Positions 59,409-64,000 of a DNA stretch of 64,000 bases are shown one piece after another. The stretch covers positions 128,449-192,448 of the forward strand of contig JAHDGJ010000005.1 of the NCBI GenBank assembly GCA_020627705.1, read 5' to 3'. Under the pieces are notes generated by a model. It was given only the letters and a program-made list of their open reading frames with translations. It was not told the origin of the DNA and did not search any database. The stretch's first letter is position 1; the number at the start of each line of letters is the position of its first letter. The position numbers and the translations under genes are program-made. The stretch comes from Saprospiraceae bacterium. Its GTDB lineage: Bacteria > Bacteroidota > Bacteroidia > Chitinophagales > Saprospiraceae.

Positions 59409-60302
59409 TTATTGCTTAATGATTCGTTTGACTACTATTTGACCCGAAGCCTCTTTTAAGTGTATATAATAGATTCCTGCCTCAGCATCCTGTAGGTTGA
59501 TCTTCTTGTCTTTGCCCTTTAGAACAGCACGTCCTTTATTATCAAAAATTTCCCAATCAAAGTTTGTCGTTTTGCTTTCTAGATAAAGGAATTCTGTGAC
59601 AGGATTGGGATACACCAGCACTTCAGATTTAAGCTCCAGTTTTACGCTGATGGTTTGCGAATATTGAGCTTCTCCATCTTTGGATACCTCTATTAGTCTG
59701 TAGTAATTGATGCCGGCTAAAGGATGGTAATCAACAAACGAATAGCTCCTTTCACCGCTACTAAAACCTTTAGCTGGCACCTCACCTATGGAGCTAAACT
59801 CAAAATCATTGTCGCATCTTTCGATAATGAAAAAATCACTATTTATTTCGTTAAGTGTAGTCCAGTTTAATTGTATTTGGTTTCGATTAATTTCAGCCGA
59901 AAAGGCTCCATATTCGACCGGAAGCGCAGCAGTTAATGGTGCAAAGGTTCTATCACACATCGTACCACCAGCATTTGGAGCTGTCCAGGTATCAATATAA
60001 AACTGAACATTTTCGTTACAAGGGATGCCCGCCACGCACAATGTATAAGTCTCTGTAGAATTTGTACTAAAGACATCTGTACAAAACGTGCCATTCGAAG
60101 ACACACTACAAAACTGCCAAGAAGCATTGCCACTTGAAAGAACTACATCAGAATTGATGCATACTGTCATATCCCCATCGCTGCAATCGTTATCGGGATA
60201 AAACGTAGGGTTAAAATCAATGGTGAAATTTGAGCATTGCCCTCGGGATAAATGAAATATCAAAATAGTCAATGCAAACGATAAAATGAATTTTCTTATC
60301 AT
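59409..60302 (-). CDS. Secreted T9SS type A sorting-domain protein
   Basis: 297 residues. Signal peptide (FILSFALTILIFHLSRG); a Cys-rich N-terminal domain of about 110 residues (eight or so cysteines); a fibronectin/Ig-like segment (about 130-215: INRNQIQLNWTTLNEINSDFF, then GINYYRLIEV), a typical linker before sorting domains; and the T9SS type A domain (about 225-297: VYPNPVTEFLYLES ... GIYYIHLKEASG ... KRIIKQ). Cell surface or secreted; function unknown. Confidence 0.85.
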   Translation of the reverse strand: MIRKFILSFALTILIFHLSRGQCSNFTIDFNPTFYPDNDCSDGDMTVCINSDVVLSSGNASWQFCSVSSNGTFCTDVFSTNSTETYTLCVAGIPCNENVQFYIDTWTAPNAGGTMCDRTFAPLTAALPVEYGAFSAEINRNQIQLNWTTLNEINSDFFIIERCDNDFEFSSIGEVPAKGFSSGERSYSFVDYHPLAGINYYRLIEVSKDGEAQYSQTISVKLELKSEVLVYPNPVTEFLYLESKTTNFDWEIFDNKGRAVLKGKDKKINLQDAEAGIYYIHLKEASGQIVVKRIIKQ

Positions 60303-60354
60303 ACTATTAGGTTTTTTGGGGTTTAGTTGAGATGTCTTTAGTGGACATCAAACA

Positions 60355-60376
60355 CATTTAAGTGTTCACTTAAATG
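60355..60376. promoter_or_regulatory. 22-bp perfect palindrome, candidate operator
   Basis: CATTTAAGTG-TT-CACTTAAATG, 10-bp arms with a 2-bp spacer, 52 bp upstream of the T9SS gene that starts at 60302. On that gene's strand a CCCTTAATGTA box directly precedes it. Likely a protein-binding site; the factor is unknown. Confidence 0.5.
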
Positions 60377-60642
60377 ATACATTAAGGGATGCTAAAAACC
60401 TGATCTATAAAAGACCTACATTAAGGGGGATAAAACTGATAGAGTACTTATTTTAAGCAATAGCAAAAAAAATACACATTACAATTAATTATAATATGTA
60501 CAAATATGATTCCAAACTTATAATTCGAGATTTTCGACCCATAAGGATCTTAATAATTCACACTTAGAATCCCCAATTTTTGTCTTCAAATAGAAGAAAT
60601 ATCCTTGATTGGGAAGGTAATCAGTTTAAACAATATCCGAAA

Positions 60643-60678
60643 TAAAAAAGATGCTATGAAATTACTTCCATAGCATCT
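60643..60678 (-). terminator. Intrinsic terminator after the large type B sorting-domain gene
   Basis: On the minus strand AGATGCTATG pairs with CATAGCATCT across a 10-nt loop and is followed by TTTTTTA. It lies about 20 bp beyond the stop codon at 60699. Confidence 0.85.
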
Positions 60679-60698
60679 GAAAAGTCTGCGAATATAGT

Positions 60699-63600
60699 TT
60701 ATTTCACTACCGTAACATCTCCATCAACAATTTCTTCTTGTCCAAAAATAGTGGTGTACTCAATCAGGTATACATAAACACCCGGCACAACAAGTTTATC
60801 AGTTTTAAATGTACCATCCCAACCATAAGTAGGATCATTTGGTTGGAAATTTTCACGACTATGAATTAGTTCTCCCCAACGATCATAGATCCTCATTGAG
60901 TTAATAATTTCGATTCGGTCGTCGGATTGAACAAAGAAAATGTCATTATTACCATCATCATTGGCTGAAATAATATTTGGGATATAAATATTCTCCTTAA
61001 TATTAACAGCAATTGGAAGCGCAGCTCGATATGTGCATCCATTGATGTCGGTAATATCAACAAACATATTTGTACTAAACTGACCAACAAATTCAACAGT
61101 AAAACATTCTGGATCTAGACAAATTACTGAATCCGCAGGCACCCAATTAATACTAGCGATTTGTGATGGGTCTAACGAACTTACAAGATTCAATTCTGTG
61201 GTTTCTCCATATTCTATTTGATTGTCTCCAGTAATTTCATTTTGAGCTCCAGTGTTTTCGGGCATAACGAAGTCAGTGAAAAATTCACAACCATCAGCAT
61301 CTATAACTTGGACATCATAGCTGCCAGGCGCTAAATTTGAAAATACTCCACTTCCACTTGTTTGACCATTTACAATGTAAGTATATGGCCCAGTTCCACC
61401 GATTATCGAATTAATAACATATTGACCATTGGTTTCTCCTTCACAAGGTCCGTTAATATCAGCCAAAAGATCTGTAGGAATGTTTAAATTCTCATCCACA
61501 AATACGGTGTCTAGACTGGAGCAACCATTGTCTATATTTAAAACTTGAAGCACATACGTACCTGGGGAATCAATGGTAGGACTTAAGCCGTTGCCTCCAC
61601 TGACAATGCTTCCATCTTCCGTACTCCAATTATATTCAAAATTCCCTCCACTGTCGGAGCCTGCTCCGGAAAGTTGAAGCACTTCATCATCGCAACCGAA
61701 AGATTGATCATTATTTGCATTAGCTATAGGAAATTCTGAAATGTCATCAACGTAGACAGTGTCTTGATTTACACAGTTATTTGCACTATCCACGAGTTCT
61801 AAAATATAAAACCCACCGGTCGTCACACTCAAAGTATTGCTTGTTTCCCCAGCAATCGGTATGTTGTTTATATCATACCATTGATAACTTATAGTGGATC
61901 CCATTTGCGAGCCATCGGCATTTATTTCAACACTTAAGTTGGTACAACTGATCTGTTCGGGTTCCGCAATATTTATTATTGGATATTCCACATTGTCTTC
62001 TATTAAAATACTATCCAAATTAGAACATCCAGTAATCGTATCTAAAGCTGTTAAGTAAATCATTCCACCAGTATTCACCACTATGGAAGGACCAACAAAT
62101 ACTAAATCATTACTTATCCATTCGTATTCGACGTCAAATTCATTATCTGTCGTTAAGGTTACCGCACTAACCAAACAATTGATTTGTGCTGCAGGATCTG
62201 AATAAATCACCGCAGAGGGTAAATTTGTCCCATCAATAACCTCCACCATAGATAATGGAGAATTACAATTATTATTGGTATCAATAACTTCTAAGAAATA
62301 AGTTCCAGTAGTTGAGGTAGTAAAGTCAATTCCCATACCTACAACCATACCACTTGCGTCTGTCCAAATATATTCGATGCCATTTCCTACTGTAGAATTG
62401 ACTCCTCCAAGAGTAACTTCTTGATCGGTACAGGTTATGGTCATGTTTTGTCCCGCATCAGCGACTGGAACAGAATTATCTGTGTCAACCACAACTTGAT
62501 CCGTAGCCGTACAAAGATCGGCGTAAGTAACGGTCAAAGTATAAGTACCAGGAATACCGGTAGTAAAATCCAAAGTATTTGCTACTTCTACCCCCATTTC
62601 ATCGGTCCAAACCGGATCGCCAATTTCTGAAGAAGTTCCATTTAATGTGACCGTACTCATTGTACAACTAATGGTCTGATCCATTCCTGCATTAACGGTT
62701 TGATCACAAGAAGAACAGGGATCTTGAGAAACATCTACGGTGGTCATACAATTTCCTGAGTCGTCTGTAATAATTAAAGTAATGGTATTGCCATCAGCAG
62801 GTAGGCCTCCTATAGTTTCATTTACTCCATAGGTAAATGGCCCCCAGTTATTACCGTTCCAACTTACATTATAAGTTGTGCTCGAACTATTGGAAATATC
62901 AATAACAAGAGTCACATTGTAAATGTCATCTGAGTTTATAGTTCCAGTGCCATTGTCATCACAGTCTCCTATAACCGAACTATTTACTACAACCAAACAA
63001 TCATCACTACAAGGAGTTAAAGGTCCTATTTGAGCATCGTTGGTGCATGTACTATCATCAACATCCTCAAACACTAACATAACATTAGATGCATCTGCTG
63101 GCAAAGTGAAATTTCCACCTACATTATAATCGTACGTTCCAACTACTACCCCATTTACTAAAACATTGAATTGTCCACTTGCGCCACCATTAGTAGCTGT
63201 TGCATTTACTATAATTGTATAAATGTCATCCAAAGGATCTTGAGATGTTCCATTATCACTACACTGAATATCCGTTTGTAGAATTGTTATTATGCAATCC
63301 GCACTACAAGGCTCCAAAGGTCCTATTGGTAAATTATTTGTACACCCACTATCATCTGCATCTTCAAATACTAAGGTCTGCGTAGTACCATCCGCAGGTA
63401 GTGTGAAACTACCGCCCATGTTGTAATCATACGTTCCTACTACCACCCCATTTACCAATACATTAAACTGTCCACTGGCGCCACCATTGGCTGCACTCGC
63501 ATCGACAACTATACTATAAAAGTCATCTGTCGCATCTGTTCCTGTGCCATTGTCATCGCAATCCCAGCTCACTAACACTGGAGTGATCACACAATTTGAA

Positions 63601-64000
63601 CTACATGATGTCAAATCGCCTATGTTAACCATGTCTGTACAATTCGAATCATCCACATCTTCGTAGACCAGTGTCACATTTGTCCCATCGGCTGGTAACA
63701 TAAAACTACCGCCTGTATTATAATCATAGGTCCCTACCAATACGCCATTGGCATACACATTAAACTGGCCACTTACGCCGCCATTAACCGCACTCGCATT
63801 GACATTGATAGTATATGTATCATCTGATGGATCACTATTCGTACCTGCATCATCACAAATTGCAGAAGATTGAAGTATCGTCAAGGCACAATCGTTACTA
63901 CATGGATTTAGTGGTCCGACTTGTAGATTATCTGTACAGGCTGAGTCATCTGCATCTTCAAATACTAAGGTCTGCGTAGTACCATCCGCAGGTAGTGTGA
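60699..64000 (-). CDS. Large secreted repeat protein with SprB repeat and gliding-motility (T9SS type B) C-terminal domain, 5' end outside the window
   Basis: The frame is open to the right edge; about 1100 residues are visible and there is no credible start. From the edge inward: at least four near-identical modules of about 99 residues (GGASGQFNVLVNGVVVGTYD, then LPADGT, then a PC..DC end) and a fifth diverged one; about five PKD/Ig-like modules with ISC...V.L.......YEW patterns; a SprB-type repeat (GGTGPYTYIVNGQTSG ... LAPGSYDVQVIDADGC); and a C-terminal type B sorting domain (NIYIPNIISANDDGNNDIF ... MRIYDRWGELI ... GVYVYLIEY). Such proteins are exported by T9SS and often act in surface adhesion or gliding. 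No SprF/PorP-like partner gene follows; the next gene downstream is a small type A protein. Confidence 0.85.
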   Translation of the reverse strand, partial: TLPADGTTQTLVFEDADDSACTDNLQVGPLNPCSNDCALTILQSSAICDDAGTNSDPSDDTYTINVNASAVNGGVSGQFNVYANGVLVGTYDYNTGGSFMLPADGTNVTLVYEDVDDSNCTDMVNIGDLTSCSSNCVITPVLVSWDCDDNGTGTDATDDFYSIVVDASAANGGASGQFNVLVNGVVVGTYDYNMGGSFTLPADGTTQTLVFEDADDSGCTNNLPIGPLEPCSADCIITILQTDIQCSDNGTSQDPLDDIYTIIVNATATNGGASGQFNVLVNGVVVGTYDYNVGGNFTLPADASNVMLVFEDVDDSTCTNDAQIGPLTPCSDDCLVVVNSSVIGDCDDNGTGTINSDDIYNVTLVIDISNSSSTTYNVSWNGNNWGPFTYGVNETIGGLPADGNTITLIITDDSGNCMTTVDVSQDPCSSCDQTVNAGMDQTISCTMSTVTLNGTSSEIGDPVWTDEMGVEVANTLDFTTGIPGTYTLTVTYADLCTATDQVVVDTDNSVPVADAGQNMTITCTDQEVTLGGVNSTVGNGIEYIWTDASGMVVGMGIDFTTSTTGTYFLEVIDTNNNCNSPLSMVEVIDGTNLPSAVIYSDPAAQINCLVSAVTLTTDNEFDVEYEWISNDLVFVGPSIVVNTGGMIYLTALDTITGCSNLDSILIEDNVEYPIINIAEPEQISCTNLSVEINADGSQMGSTISYQWYDINNIPIAGETSNTLSVTTGGFYILELVDSANNCVNQDTVYVDDISEFPIANANNDQSFGCDDEVLQLSGAGSDSGGNFEYNWSTEDGSIVSGGNGLSPTIDSPGTYVLQVLNIDNGCSSLDTVFVDENLNIPTDLLADINGPCEGETNGQYVINSIIGGTGPYTYIVNGQTSGSGVFSNLAPGSYDVQVIDADGCEFFTDFVMPENTGAQNEITGDNQIEYGETTELNLVSSLDPSQIASINWVPADSVICLDPECFTVEFVGQFSTNMFVDITDINGCTYRAALPIAVNIKENIYIPNIISANDDGNNDIFFVQSDDRIEIINSMRIYDRWGELIHSRENFQPNDPTYGWDGTFKTDKLVVPGVYVYLIEYTTIFGQEEIVDGDVTVVK
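62700..64000 (-). repeat. Tandem about-297-bp repeats in the type B sorting-domain protein
   Basis: Units end at cysteine pairs encoded near 63005, 63300, 63595 and 63890. A 46-bp stretch at 63361-63406 recurs unchanged at 63955-64000 (offset 594 bp, two units). The array continues beyond the window, and a more diverged unit lies at about 62700-63002. Confidence 0.8.

Larger units (their letters stand above)
60303..60698. other. Intergenic region with inverted repeats, no gene
   Basis: 396 bp. It contains the 22-bp palindrome at 60355-60376, a smaller inverted repeat (GATGTC/GACATC, 60331-60349), two ATTAAGGG motifs (60381-60388 and 60420-60427), an AT-rich tract and the terminator of the large upstream gene. 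No ORF or RNA gene was recognised. Confidence 0.65.

Noticed and set aside
63845..63884. Apparent protein start at 63884
   Set aside because: The codon is TTG in the middle of a repeat module, and the frame continues open with the same repeat to the window edge, so the gene is cut by the window rather than starting here.

Overview
The window looks like a chromosomal segment of an AT-rich marine-type Bacteroidota, most probably of the Saprospiria (Saprospiraceae-like). The reasons are several very large secreted proteins ending in Type IX secretion (T9SS) sorting domains, a dockerin block of the kind common in that group, a gliding-motility-type C-terminal domain, a Bacteroidota outer-membrane beta-barrel receptor, LytS/LytTR signalling, weak or absent Shine-Dalgarno sequences, and ECF sigma factors paired with membrane-anchored beta-barrel-like partners. 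The taxonomic placement is inference; no rRNA or tRNA gene was seen.

Layout. Positions 1-1200 hold two small genes. Positions 1208-39944 hold three tandem, same-strand, paralogous giant secreted proteins of 3022, 6144 and about 3588 residues. They are built from DUF11, HYR-like, SdrD-B-like and Ig/PKD-like modules. Each ends in the same order: a shared HYR-rich block, a dockerin-like segment, a cohesin-like segment and a T9SS type A sorting domain. The middle protein contains a perfect or almost perfect 718-residue tandem duplication inside an older higher-order repeat. Positions 40128-42739 hold a SulP anion transporter and a beta-carbonic anhydrase (likely bicarbonate handling) with a tiny membrane protein between them. 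Positions 42809-46041 hold a translationally coupled pair: a VIT-VWA surface protein and a membrane-anchored protein with a His-Gly/Gly-Cys-Gly signature resembling clan CD cysteine peptidases. Positions 46153-47982 hold an HD-domain phosphohydrolase overlapping a multi-TM protein, and a convergent small membrane protein.

Positions 48143-54816 hold two ECF sigma systems. Each sigma gene is followed by a gene for a protein with a short cytoplasmic N-terminus, one TM helix and a beta-barrel-like C-terminus. The first system has a promoter-like element that recurs about 2.1 kb downstream, in front of a short putative RNA closed by a strong terminator. A cytochrome c lipoprotein, a small porin-like protein and a decayed gene fragment lie between the two systems. 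Positions 55041-59222 are an operon of an outer-membrane beta-barrel receptor, a LytS-type kinase and a LytTR regulator. Positions 59409-64000 hold a small T9SS type A protein and the 3' part of another large repeat protein with a SprB-type repeat and a gliding-motility (type B) sorting domain; it runs off the right edge.

Together the genes describe a cell that spends much coding capacity on its surface: extremely long adhesin-like fibres with possible self-docking modules, plus envelope-sensing sigma and two-component systems. The T9SS machinery itself is not in the window.
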